Shown here piece after piece: positions 17,738 through 25,844 of a stretch of DNA of 54,070 bases. The position numbers and the translations under genes were made by a program. The DNA is from Betaproteobacteria bacterium (GTDB taxonomy: Bacteria > Pseudomonadota > Gammaproteobacteria > Burkholderiales > Casimicrobiaceae). Location of the stretch: the NCBI GenBank assembly GCA_016704895.1, contig JADIZG010000021.1:1-54070 (forward strand), given 5' to 3'. Numbering within the stretch: the first letter of the stretch is position 1; each line of letters begins with the position of its first letter. The notes under the pieces were generated by a model, which saw nothing but the letters and a program-made list of their open reading frames with translations, did not search any database and was not told where the DNA came from.

Positions 17738-18484
17738 ATGCGTTGCGTCATCATCACCGGAGTCTCGCGCGGCCTGGGCGCCGCGCTCGCTCGCGTGTTG
17801 CTCGACCGCGAAGCCGTCGTCCTCGGCGTCGGCCGCTCGTCGGCCGCGGGCCTCGAAGGCGAGCGGTACCGCTTCGCCGCGTGCGACCTCGCCGACGTCG
17901 CGGGCATCGACGCGGCGCTCGCCCCCGCGTTCGGCGCGCTCTCGGGGCTCTCGCCGCGGTCGGTCTGCCTCGTGAACAACGCTGCGACGGTCGAGCCGGT
18001 CGGGCTGGTCGCGATGCACGACGGCGCCGCGATCGACCGCTCGCTCGCGGTCAACCTCGCCGCGCCGGTCGCGCTGTCGGCGCTGTTCCTGCGCGCCTTC
18101 GCCGACACGGCGGTGGAGCGCCGCATCGTCAACGTGTCGTCGGGGGCGGCGCGCTCGGCGATCGCCGGAGAGAGCCTGTACTGCGCGGCGAAGGCGGGCC
18201 TCGAGATGCTGACGAAGGTGCTCGCCGTGGAGGTGCGCGACGCGACGTTCCGCGCGGTCTCGCTGCGGCCGGGCGTGATCGACACCGACATGCAGACGGT
18301 CATGCGCGCCCAGGACGAGCACACGCTCCCCGGCGTGGCGATGTTCCGCGACTTCAAGTCGAGCGGCCGGCTCGCGACGCCGGAGGACGCGGCGCTGCGC
18401 ATCGCCGACCGGATCGTTTTCGGCACCGTCCGGCACGGCGCGACCTACGCGTGGCCGGACCTCGACCGGCCGATGCCCGAGTAG
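17738..18484 (+). CDS. Short-chain dehydrogenase/reductase (benzil-reductase-like)
   Basis: 248 residues. Cofactor motif TGVSRGLGAALA near 7-18, NNAAT near 82, catalytic Ser in NVSSGAARSA and YCAAKAG (Tyr-x3-Lys), then LRPGVIDTDMQ. It resembles sepiapterin/benzil reductases that reduce small carbonyls with NADPH. The natural substrate is unknown. GGGAGAG precedes the ATG, 13 bases after the zinc-ribbon gene, so it may be the last gene of that transcription unit. Convergent with the cysJ-like gene. Confidence 0.85.
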   Translation: MRCVIITGVSRGLGAALARVLLDREAVVLGVGRSSAAGLEGERYRFAACDLADVAGIDAALAPAFGALSGLSPRSVCLVNNAATVEPVGLVAMHDGAAIDRSLAVNLAAPVALSALFLRAFADTAVERRIVNVSSGAARSAIAGESLYCAAKAGLEMLTKVLAVEVRDATFRAVSLRPGVIDTDMQTVMRAQDEHTLPGVAMFRDFKSSGRLATPEDAALRIADRIVFGTVRHGATYAWPDLDRPMPE

Positions 18485-18492
18485 GCGGGTGG

Positions 18493-18511
18493 CCGGGCCC
18501 GGAGCGCCCGG
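18493..18511. terminator. Hairpin between convergent SDR and cysJ-like genes
   Basis: CCGGGC and GCCCGG pair around a short loop in the 29-base gap between two convergent stop codons. There is no T run, so termination is only likely. Confidence 0.4.
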
Positions 18512-18513
18512 AT

Positions 18514-20313
18514 TCAGTAGACGTCCCGCACGTAGCGGCCGGCGGCGGCCAGCGAGCGCAACTCGAGCTGCGCCTGCGCCGTCGACCGTTTCGCGTGCTT
18601 CGCGATGATCGTCACGAGCGCCGCGTCGACGTCCTTCGCCATGCGCGACGCGTCGCCGCAGACGTAGAGATGACCGCCGTCCTGCAGCCAGTGCCACAGC
18701 TCGTCCCCGCGCTCGATCATGCGTTGCTGCACGTAGACCTTGGCGGCCTGGTCGCGCGAGAAGGCGGTGTCGAGCCGCGACAGCGTGCCGTTCGCGAGGA
18801 ACGCGTCGAGCTCGCTGCGGTACAGGTGGTCGCAGTGCGCGTGCCGGTCGCCAGAAGAGCCAGGTGCGGCCGGTCAGCCCGAGCGCTCGACGCTGGTGCA
18901 GGAACGCCCGGAACGGCGCGATGCCGGTCCCCGGGCCGATCATCACGACCGGTGCGCCGGGATCGGCCGGCAGCCGGAATCGCGGATTGCGATGCACGTA
19001 GACCGGCGCGGTGCCGCCTCGCGCCAGCCGGTCGGCGAGCCAGGTCGACGCGAGCCCGCCTCGCGGCCTGCCGCCGGTCTCGTAGCGGACGGCGGCCACC
19101 GTCAGGTGCACCTCGCCGGGGAACGCCGCGAGCGACGACGAGATCGAGTACAGGCGAGGCGCGAGCGCGGGCAGCAGGTCGACCAGCGCCTGCGCGCTCG
19201 GCACCGATCCGCGAGCCCGTTGCAGGAGGTCGAGCGCGTCGCGGCCACGCACGTAGGCCTGCAGCGCTTCGTCGCCGCCGGGCTGCGACAGGCGCATGAG
19301 CTCCGCATCGCCTACGAGCTTCGCGAACCGGATGACGGTCGCCGGCGACAGCTTCGCGATCTCGCGCCGCGCGGCGAGCGCTTCGCCCAGCGGCATCGTG
19401 TCCCCGTCGATGACGACGGGTTCCGTCGCGGCGAGGCCGCAGGCGGCCAGGACGGCGTCGACGAGCGCGGGCGATTGCCGCGGCCACACGCCGAGCGCAT
19501 CGCCCGGCTCGTACGCGATGCCCGAGCCAGCGAGCGACAGCACGACGTGCCGGACCTCCTTGTCCGAGCCCGGGCCGCTCAGTACCGCGTTGTCGAGCAG
19601 CGTGGCGGCGAACGGCCTGGCGCGCGTCCATTGCTCCTCGGCCTCGTCGGGAGACTCGTCCGTCCCGAGCAGCGCCGGGACCGCGGCGCCGCGTGGAGGA
19701 TCGGCCCGGGTCCGCCGGGCGCAGCCGGCCAGAGATTCGTGCGGAAATCGCGCAGCGCCTCGGCCGTGTCGCCGTCCGCTTCGACGCGCGCGACGAGCCT
19801 TGTCGCGCCGAGCGCCGCGAGGCGCTCGTCGAGCGTGCGGCCGAACGCGCAGAACTTCGCGTAACTGCGGTCGCCGAGCGCCAGCACCGCGTACCCGAGG
19901 CCCCGGAGCGGTGTGCCGTTCGCGGCGGCGAGCTCGGCGGCGAACGCCGAGGCCGAGTCGGGCGGATCGCCATCCCCGCTGGTGGCGGCGACGATGACGA
20001 CGTGCTTCCGCCCCGCGAGCGCGGCCAGCGACACCGAGCCGATGTCGCGTGCGTGCGCCTCGATCCCCAGGCCCTTCGCCTCCTTGACCAGCTTCTTCAC
20101 GAGGCCTTCCGCGGTGCCGGTCTGCGACGCGAAGACGATCTCGACCGTGGCCGTCGGCGTGGCGGTCGCCGGCGGCTCGCGCGCGGCCACGCGCGAGAGG
20201 AGCGCCGCGAGGAAGCCGTTGAGCCAGGCGCGCTGCTCGGCGCTGAACGGCGCGTCGTCCGGCAGGAGCGCGACGAAGGGCGGCGCGGCCGGCTCGAGGT
20301 CCCGCGCGCTCAT
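18514..20313 (-). CDS. CysJ-like diflavin reductase (NADPH, FAD, FMN) of a nitrite/sulfite reductase, two frameshifts
   Basis: About 600 residues after repair, the length of CysJ. N-terminal flavodoxin domain: EIVFASQTGTAEGLVKKL, VIVAATSGDGDPPDS, VLALGDRSYAKFC. FAD domain: GDALGVWP, LAPRLYSISSS, RGGLASTWLADRL. NADPH domain: VMIGPGTGIAPFRAFL and, in the last frame, HLYVCGDASRMAKDVDAAL, ending GRYVRDVY. Breaks: one base missing near 19705 (GGACCCGGG) and two G's missing near 18855 (FWGDRHAH expected). The start overlaps the stop of the siroheme reductase by four bases, so it most likely supplies electrons to that enzyme in the cytoplasm. Confidence 0.88.
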
Positions 20314-22073
20314 CCGGCTTCCACGCAAGCCATCTCGCGCAGCGCGGGAACCTCGTGCCGGCGGGCGAAGGCGACGAACGACTCGCCCGGCGCGCGACGC
20401 TCGACGTAGGCGGACAGCAGCCGCTCGACCAGGCCGGGCACGCTCGCGAACGGCACGTTCCTGGCGAGCTCGCGTCCGAGGCCCTGCTCCTGTTCGACGC
20501 CGCCGTCGACGTAGACGTGGTAGCCCTCCACCGATCCGTCGCCCTGCGGGACCTGCGCGCCGAGGAGCCCGATGTCGGCGACGTAGTGCTGCGCGCACGA
20601 ATGCGGGCACCCGGTCAGGTGGATGTTGATCGGCGAGTCGAGCACGATGCGCTCGTCGAGGTGCCGCGCGAGCTCGACCGCCTGTCCCTTCGTGTCGGAC
20701 GCGGCGTAGCGGCAGCCCTTGTTGCCGGTGCACGCAACCACGCAGCCGGCGACGCGCGATGCGCTCGTCGCGAAGCCGGCCGCCTCGACCGCGGCGGTCG
20801 CTTCGCCGACGCGCTCGTCGGGGACGTCCGGCACGATGACGTTCTGCCAGACGGTCACGCGCAGCTCGCCGCTGCCGAACGCGTCGGCGATCCGCGCGAG
20901 CGAGTGCATCTGCGCCGCGCTCATCCGTCCCACCGGTATCGCGATCCCGATCGACGACAGTCCCGGCTGCCTCTGCGCGTGCACGCCGACGTGGCCGTGC
21001 TTGTCGGCCGGCGGGCGCGGCGACAGCCGCTCCGGCGGGACGAAGCGCAGCGGGAACGCGAGCTTCGCCTGCACGAGCTCGAGGAACGCGGCCTCGCCCA
21101 GCCGGTCGAGCGCATAGCACAGTCGCGACTTCTTCCGGTCGGTGCGGTCGCCGTGCTCGCCGAAGACGCGCAGCATCGCCGTGGCGACCGCGACGCACTC
21201 GTCGGGGGCGACGACGATCCCGCAGTCCTTCGCGAAGCGCCCGTGGCCGGTGATGCCGGCGAGCAGCACGCGGAAGCCGACGTCCCCGCCTTCGCCGACA
21301 CGCGTCGCGACGAAACCGACGTCGTTGGTGTCGCAGACGACGCCGACGCGGCCCCCGCCGTCGAAGCTCACGTTGAACTTGCGCGGCAGGCCGAAGAGGT
21401 CGCGGCTGTTCGCGAGGACCATCTGCAGCGCCTTCGCGTACGGGCGCGTGTCGAGCAGCTCGGCGGCGTCGATGCCCGCGAGAGGCGACGCGGTGACGTT
21501 GCGCACGTTGTCCGCGCCCGATCCGCGCGCCGAGAGCCCGACGTCGGCAAGGCGCGTGAGCAGCTCGACGACGGACCGGGGCTCGATCTCGCGGATCTGG
21601 ATGTTGCCGCGCGTCGTGACGTCTCCGTATCCGCCGCCGAGGTCGTCGGCGAGGCAGGCGAGCGCGCGCATCTGCGTGCTCGACAGGACGTTGCCGGGAA
21701 TCCGCACGCGCACCATGAACGCCTCCTGGGCGGGGGCGACCCAGAACAGCCCGTGGAACTTGAAGCGGAACACGTCCGCGCCCTGCGGCCCGCGGTTCTC
21801 GCGGGCATGCGCGAGGACCATGTCCCACATGTCGTACGGATCGCGCTCGCGCTTGATCTGCTCCTCGCGCGAGATCTCGTCGACGGGCCAGCCGTGCCAG
21901 AGCTCGGGACCGGCGAGGTTCGCGGCGCCGGACGCGGCGCTTGCCGTGAGCTTGCCCGCAGGATCCACGCCGACGAACGGGATCACGTTCGCGGCGGCCA
22001 TCCCGGCGGCGAATCCCTGCAGGTATTCCTTCTGCTCGGGCGTGAAGGACGCGGAGGGGAGCGTGGCGTTCAT
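20310..22073 (-). CDS. Siroheme/4Fe-4S nitrite reductase, NirA family
   Basis: 587 residues with the duplicated nitrite/sulfite reductase fold. The cluster cysteines are Cys448-x5-Cys454 (CTGNKGC) and Cys489-x3-Cys493 (LTGCPHSC), followed by VADIGLLG. CTGNKGC...TGCPHSC is closer to nitrite reductases (CTGxxFC, TGCPNSC) than to sulfite reductases (CxALPTC). Arginines for substrate and siroheme appear in VRVRIPGN and TTRGNIQIREI. It probably reduces nitrite to ammonia for assimilation. A nitrite/formate channel gene lies 16 bases upstream and a diflavin reductase overlaps downstream. Sulfite reduction cannot be fully excluded. Confidence 0.87.
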   Translation of the reverse strand: MNATLPSASFTPEQKEYLQGFAAGMAAANVIPFVGVDPAGKLTASAASGAANLAGPELWHGWPVDEISREEQIKRERDPYDMWDMVLAHARENRGPQGADVFRFKFHGLFWVAPAQEAFMVRVRIPGNVLSSTQMRALACLADDLGGGYGDVTTRGNIQIREIEPRSVVELLTRLADVGLSARGSGADNVRNVTASPLAGIDAAELLDTRPYAKALQMVLANSRDLFGLPRKFNVSFDGGGRVGVVCDTNDVGFVATRVGEGGDVGFRVLLAGITGHGRFAKDCGIVVAPDECVAVATAMLRVFGEHGDRTDRKKSRLCYALDRLGEAAFLELVQAKLAFPLRFVPPERLSPRPPADKHGHVGVHAQRQPGLSSIGIAIPVGRMSAAQMHSLARIADAFGSGELRVTVWQNVIVPDVPDERVGEATAAVEAAGFATSASRVAGCVVACTGNKGCRYAASDTKGQAVELARHLDERIVLDSPINIHLTGCPHSCAQHYVADIGLLGAQVPQGDGSVEGYHVYVDGGVEQEQGLGRELARNVPFASVPGLVERLLSAYVERRAPGESFVAFARRHEVPALREMACVEAG

Positions 22074-22089
22074 TCGAGGGCTCCGGCGG

Positions 22090-22923
22090 TCAGGAAGCGG
22101 CCGCGACGCGGCTCGCCGTCGGCTCCGTCGCCTTGGGCGCCCGCGTGCGGTAGGTGAGCCACAGCGCGAGGCCGGTCATCAGGAATCCGCCCGCGAAGTT
22201 GCCGAGCGTCACCGGGACCTGGTTCCAGATCCACCATGACGCCGCGGTCGTCTTCGCGCCGAAGAGGATGCCGGCGGGAATCACGAACATGTTGACGACC
22301 GCGTGCTCGTAGCCCATCCCGAAGAACATGCAGATCGGGATCCAGGCGGCGACGATCTTGGAGACCGTCGACTGCGCGACGGCCGCCATCACGATGCCCA
22401 TGCAGACCATCCAGTTGCACAGCATCGCCTTGGTGAACGCGGCGGCCCAGCCGGCGGCGCCGTGTGCTTCGTACGCGAGCGTCCTCGCATCGGCGATCGC
22501 CGCGATGCGCTCGGCCAGCGGACCGCCGGAAACCTCGCCGAACATCGTGAACGCGCCCCACAGCATCGCCGCGTAGAGGAGGCTCCCTGCCAGGTTGCCG
22601 ATGAACACCCACGACCAGTTGCGCATCGTCTCGGCGAAGCTGACCTTCCGTTCGAGCTGCGCCATCGGGAGCAGCGCGAAGCTCCCGGTCACGAGCTCGA
22701 GCCCCAGCAGCACGATCATCACGAAGCCGACCGGGAAGATCAGCGCGCCGACGATCGGCGCCCCGGTCTGGATCGTCGCGGTGATCGCGAGGCTCGTCGC
22801 GATGCCGAGGATCGCGCCCGAGAGCGCCCCGCGAACGAGGAGGTCGAGGACGGGCAGCTTCGCCTTGCGCGCGCCTGCTTCGACGAGCGCGTTCACGACC
22901 TCGCTGGGCTTGAGATAGTCCAA
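22090..22923 (-). CDS. nirC: Formate/nitrite transporter family protein, probable nitrite channel
   Basis: 277 residues from TTG 22923 (LDYLKPSEVVNALVEAGARK), with a GGAG eight bases before it; ATG 23004 is possible but almost on the predicted transcript start. Six membrane segments with FNT landmarks: LVTGSFALLPM, NWSWVFIGNLAGSLLYA, KAMLCNWMVCMGIVMA, GYEHAVVNMFVIPAG with the central His, and GNFAGGFLMTG. It takes nitrite into the cell for the reductase encoded next. The upstream gap carries a sigma-54 site and a palindrome. Confidence 0.9.
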   Translation of the reverse strand: MDYLKPSEVVNALVEAGARKAKLPVLDLLVRGALSGAILGIATSLAITATIQTGAPIVGALIFPVGFVMIVLLGLELVTGSFALLPMAQLERKVSFAETMRNWSWVFIGNLAGSLLYAAMLWGAFTMFGEVSGGPLAERIAAIADARTLAYEAHGAAGWAAAFTKAMLCNWMVCMGIVMAAVAQSTVSKIVAAWIPICMFFGMGYEHAVVNMFVIPAGILFGAKTTAASWWIWNQVPVTLGNFAGGFLMTGLALWLTYRTRAPKATEPTASRVAAAS

Positions 22924-23017
22924 GGCTGGGGCTCCGGTGGTGTCCGATCGTCGTCGTCGAGGCGCTCGCTCGCGTCGTCGCGGCTCATGCGCCTCGACGA
23001 GCATGCGCAACGACGTT

Positions 23018-23033
23018 AGCAATCCGCATGCCG
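23018..23033 (-). promoter_or_regulatory. Sigma-54 (RpoN) promoter for the nitrite operon
   Basis: On the minus strand, CGGCATG-CGGA-TTGCT matches the consensus TGGCAYG-N4-TTGCW at all but the first base, with the required GG-N10-GC spacing. Predicted transcript start near 23007, about 84 bases before the TTG start of nirC. rpoN itself is at 44675-46165. Nitrite assimilation under NtrC/RpoN control would be normal biology. Confidence 0.7.
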
Positions 23034-23112
23034 CACTGCACAACGCCATGATTCGGCAGTCGAAAGCCGCGGGCGGGCGTCGAGTCTCGTGCGGCAGCGC
23101 GGTCCTGGATGG

Positions 23113-23143
23113 TCGAATCCGGTGCGCACGCGCACCGATTCGA
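23113..23143. promoter_or_regulatory. Palindrome upstream of the sigma-54 site, possible activator site
   Basis: A 31-base inverted repeat (arms TCGAATC(C)GGTGCGC and GCGCACCGATTCGA, one bulged base) lies 80-125 bases upstream of the sigma-54 promoter, where enhancer-binding proteins usually bind. Its half-sites are GGTGC...GCACC, the reverse orientation of the classic NtrC site (GCAC...GTGC). It could also be a transcript-end hairpin for the phosphatase gene that stops at 23221, though no T run follows. Confidence 0.45.
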
Positions 23144-23220
23144 GGCGCGCAGCGCTGCGAGCACGCGGCGCCGGCGGGAGGGACCGGGTCGGGATCCGCG
23201 GACAGCGCGCGGATCGCGGT

Positions 23221-23865
23221 TCAGGCGAGAAGCTGCGCCAATTCGGCAGGCGTGTGCACGATCGCGTCCGCGCCGGCGAGCTCGTCGTGCGTGCCGTAGC
23301 CCCACAGCACGCCGACCGAGCGCGCGCCGTTCATGCGCGCGGCGCGGATGTCGTGGCTCCGGTCGCCGATCATCGTCGCGCGCGACGCGTCGATGCGCTC
23401 GCTCGCGGCGAGGTGCGCGAGCAGCGTCGCCTTGTCGTCGAAGCGTCCCGCGAGGTCGGCGCCGTAGACGCCCGTCAGGAACTCCGACAGTCCGAACAGG
23501 TTGACGATCCGCCGCGCGTAGACCTCGGGCTTCGACGTGCAGAGGTAGATCGGCCGCGCCGTCGCGGCGAGCGCGGCCAGCGCCTCGGGGATGCCGTCGT
23601 AGACGACGTTCTCGCGCCATCCCAGATCCGCGAAGCGCTCGCGGTAGAGCGCGATCGCCTGCTCGATCGCGTCGGGCTCGCCGGTGTCGAGCAGCGCCGC
23701 GAACGACACGCGCAGCGGCGGCCCGACGCAACGGCGCAGCGTCGCCTCGTCGGGCGCGTCGGCGCCGAGGCGCTCGAGCGCGTGGAGGATCGAGCGCGCG
23801 ATGCCGAGGTAGTTGTCGGTGAGCGTGCCGTCGAGGTCGAACAGCAGCGTCGACGCGGCGGTCAC
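23221..23865 (-). CDS. HAD phosphatase, phosphoglycolate-phosphatase-like
   Basis: 214 residues. Motif I LLFDLDGTLTDNY (residues 7-19), a helical cap, motif II LCTSKPEVYAR, motif III Lys in DDKATLL, motif IV IGDRSHDIRAAR. It is a soluble phosphatase for a small phosphorylated metabolite, in the Gph/PGP-like subgroup. It stops 298 bases before the nirC start, and that gap holds the nirC control region. Confidence 0.85.
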   Translation of the reverse strand: MTAASTLLFDLDGTLTDNYLGIARSILHALERLGADAPDEATLRRCVGPPLRVSFAALLDTGEPDAIEQAIALYRERFADLGWRENVVYDGIPEALAALAATARPIYLCTSKPEVYARRIVNLFGLSEFLTGVYGADLAGRFDDKATLLAHLAASERIDASRATMIGDRSHDIRAARMNGARSVGVLWGYGTHDELAGADAIVHTPAELAQLLA

Positions 23866-23878
23866 GATGCGCCCCTGA

Positions 23879-24250
23879 TCATCGTTCGCCCTTGATCGGG
23901 CGCACGCGGTAGCTCACCACCGTTCCCAGCGGGCCCGTCTCCCACATCGCGCAATAGTCGTGCGCGAGCGTCACGTTGTAGATGCCGGTGCCGCCGAGGC
24001 TCGCCGCGCGCTGGACCGGGATCACGACGGTCGGGCCCTCGTGGTAGTGGATGTTGAAGTCGACCGGCGCGAGCGACTCGAAGCGCCAGTCGAGGCGGTC
24101 GCCCTCGGCGAGCTTCGCGCACGCCTCGTGGACCTGGTAGGGCGACATCGCGTGCGCGTCGGCGGATTGCGTCGCGTACGGGTCCGGCGCCGGTGTCGCG
24201 CACGCCGCCAGGAGCGCCGCCGCGCAGGAGAGGACGGCGGCCCGGCTCAT
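23879..24250 (-). CDS. Small lipoprotein of unknown function
   Basis: 123 residues with a lipoprotein signal (LLAAC, Cys17). The mature domain is mostly beta: EGDRLDWRFESLAPVDFNIHYHEG minus its last residue here, then VVIPVQRAA, YCAMWETGPLGTVVSYRV. The pattern (an emp24/beta-sandwich-like run with 'NIHYHEG') is common in small envelope proteins, but I do not recognise a named family. The start overlaps the acetyltransferase stop by four bases (ATGA). Confidence 0.7.
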   Translation of the reverse strand: MSRAAVLSCAAALLAACATPAPDPYATQSADAHAMSPYQVHEACAKLAEGDRLDWRFESLAPVDFNIHYHEGPTVVIPVQRAASLGGTGIYNVTLAHDYCAMWETGPLGTVVSYRVRPIKGER

Positions 24251-24816
24251 CGTCGGACACCCTTCCGCTTGCGCTTGATCGCGCGCCAGTCCTCGGCGAG
24301 CATCGCGAAGCGCACGTGGTCGCGCCAGCGCCCGGCGATCTTGATGTAGCGCCGCGAGTAGCCCTCCCGCGCGAAGCCGACGCGCGCGACGAGCGCGATC
24401 GAACGCCGGTTGGTCGGCTGCACGTTCGCCTCGACGCGGTGGAGGCCGAGCTTCGCGTAGGCGAGGTCCAGCGCGAGCGCGAACGCCTCGGTCATGTAGC
24501 CCTGGCCCGCCTGCGGCGCGAACGCGTAGTAGCCGAGGTAGGCGTTCCTGAACGGCCCGCGCACGATGTTGCTGAAGTTGAACACGCCGACGAGCGCGCC
24601 GTCATCCTTGCGCACGGCGAGGAGTCCCGCGTGCGTGGCGGCGGACCCCCTGCCCGCGTAGCGCTTCAGGTAGGCACGGAATTGCGCGGGCGTCGACGGC
24701 GCCTGCACCCACTGGCCGTGCAGCCGGCGGCTCGCCTTGACGGCGGCGAGAAAGGCGGGGGCGTCCGCCGCGGTCGGAGGTCGGAGGGCGACGCGCGCGG
24801 CGGGACGGGTAGGCAT
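24247..24816 (-). CDS. GNAT-family N-acetyltransferase (RimJ/RimL-like)
   Basis: 189 residues. The acetyl-CoA motif is FAPQAGQGYMTEAFALALDLA (Q-x2-G-x-G/A) in motif A, with NFSNIVRGPFRNAYLGYYAF before it and LHRVEANVQPTNRRSIALVARVGF minus its last residues in motif B. RimJ/L enzymes acetylate protein N-termini or small amines; the target is unknown. A short AT-rich stretch (AATCGCAATTTTACCG region) separates it from the divergent reductase gene. Confidence 0.88.
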   Translation of the reverse strand: MPTRPAARVALRPPTAADAPAFLAAVKASRRLHGQWVQAPSTPAQFRAYLKRYAGRGSAATHAGLLAVRKDDGALVGVFNFSNIVRGPFRNAYLGYYAFAPQAGQGYMTEAFALALDLAYAKLGLHRVEANVQPTNRRSIALVARVGFAREGYSRRYIKIAGRWRDHVRFAMLAEDWRAIKRKRKGVRR

Positions 24817-24848
24817 AATCGCAATTTTACCGTCTCGCGATCCCTTTC

Positions 24849-25604
24849 ATGTCCAACTGGCTCGAAGGCCGGGTCGCCGCGCGCAAGGCGTGGACCGACA
24901 AGCTCCACTCGATCGAGGTCGACGCGCCCGGGCTCGCGTTCACCGCGGGCCAGTTCGCCCGGCTCGCCCTGCCCGCGCCGCCCGGCGCCAAGGAGCCGAT
25001 GATCGGGCGCCCGTACTCGTTCGTGAACCCGCCCGGGGCGCCGCGCCACGAGTTCTACTTCGCCGTGGTGCCGGACGGGCCGTTGTCCCCGCGCCTCGCG
25101 GCGCTCGCGCCCGGCGAACTGCTGTGGCTTGGACTGAACGCTAACGGCTTCTTCTGCGTTGGCGAACTGTTGTAGGCCGAGGCGCTGTGGTGCCTCTCGA
25201 CGGGCACTGGCATCGGACCGTTCCTGTCGATTTTGCGAACCGTCGATCCCTGGGACCGGTTCGGCCGCGTCGTGCTGGTGCACGCGGTCCGCCATGCCGC
25301 CGAACTCACCTACCGCGACACGATCGCGGGCATCGCGCGCGACCACGCCGGCGCGTTCGCCTACGTGCCGGTCGTGAGCCGCGAGGCGTGCGCAGGCGCG
25401 CTGCCGGGGCGCATTCCCGCGCTGATCGCCGACGGCCGCCTCGAGGCGCGTGCCGGCGTCCCGCTCACCGCGGACAACGCGCACGCGATGCTGTGCGGAA
25501 ACCCGGCGATGGTCGACGACGTGCAGGCGACGCTGGCGACGCGCGGGATGCGTCGGCACCGGCGGCGGGAGCCGGGGCACGTGACGGTCGAGACCTATTG
25601 GTAG
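24849..25604 (+). CDS. fpr: Ferredoxin-NADP reductase, interrupted by an in-frame TAG
   Basis: 251 codons. The FAD part has FTAGQFARLALP and IGRPYSFVNPPG, and the NADP part has CLSTGTGIGPFLSIL and LCGNPAMVDDVQATLATRGM, ending HVTVETYW with the aromatic end typical of bacterial FPRs. Codon 109 (25173-25175) is TAG in the same frame throughout, where relatives have LPPAEALW. Codons from about 25125 to 25240 (GGA, GCT, GTT, GAA, TTG, ATT, CGA) differ from the strongly C/G-ending codons around them. The stop could be a mutation, a mosaic patch, or a consensus error. Normal role: moving electrons between NADPH and ferredoxin/flavodoxin. Confidence 0.85.
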
Positions 25605-25702
25605 GTATTCCGGCGGTTCGGCCGGGATGGCCGGCGACGATACGCCTGAAAACACCCTCACGCCGCGGACGCCGGCCATCCCGGCCGAAACGCCGGAATA
25701 CC
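25604..25702. repeat. 33-bp inverted repeat element after fpr
   Basis: Left arm 25604-25636 and right arm 25670-25702 match as reverse complements at 32 of 33 positions, around a 33-base, less GC-rich loop. The arms begin GGTATTCCGGCG and contain CGGCCGGGATGGCCGGCG. The left arm begins on the last base of the fpr stop codon. The size suggests a MITE-like element without a transposase; no other copy is in the window. Confidence 0.75.
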
Positions 25703-25710
25703 TGTCCGCG

Positions 25711-25829
25711 TTCGAGCGGACGCTGACGCGCCGCTCGACGCGGACGCGGCAAGTCGTCCCGTATCGGAGCGTTCACTTCGGTTTCGAGCGGACGCTGATG
25801 CGCCGCTCGACGCGGACGCGGCAGGTCGT
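25711..25829. repeat. Two 47-bp direct repeats
   Basis: 25711-25757 and 25783-25829 are identical at 45 of 47 positions (TTCGAGCGGACGCTGA..., each containing CGCCGCTCGACGCGGACGCG), 72 bases apart. They lie between the inverted repeat and the 3' end of the PepSY gene. No gene was recognised here. Confidence 0.7.
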
Positions 25830-25844
25830 GTCGCTCCCCGGCGC

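Noticed and set aside
18514..22073. Plain assimilatory sulfite reductase cysJI
   Set aside because: The cluster motifs of the hemoprotein are nitrite-type and a nitrite/formate channel gene heads the operon, so nitrite is the likelier substrate; sulfite is kept as an alternative.
23113..23143. Classic NtrC binding site
   Set aside because: The half-sites are GGTGC...GCACC, opposite to the NtrC arrangement GCAC...GTGC, so it is reported only as a palindrome.
25159..25604. Second half of fpr as a separate gene
   Set aside because: It is in the same frame as the first half and carries only the NADP-binding half of one enzyme, so a single interrupted gene is the better reading.
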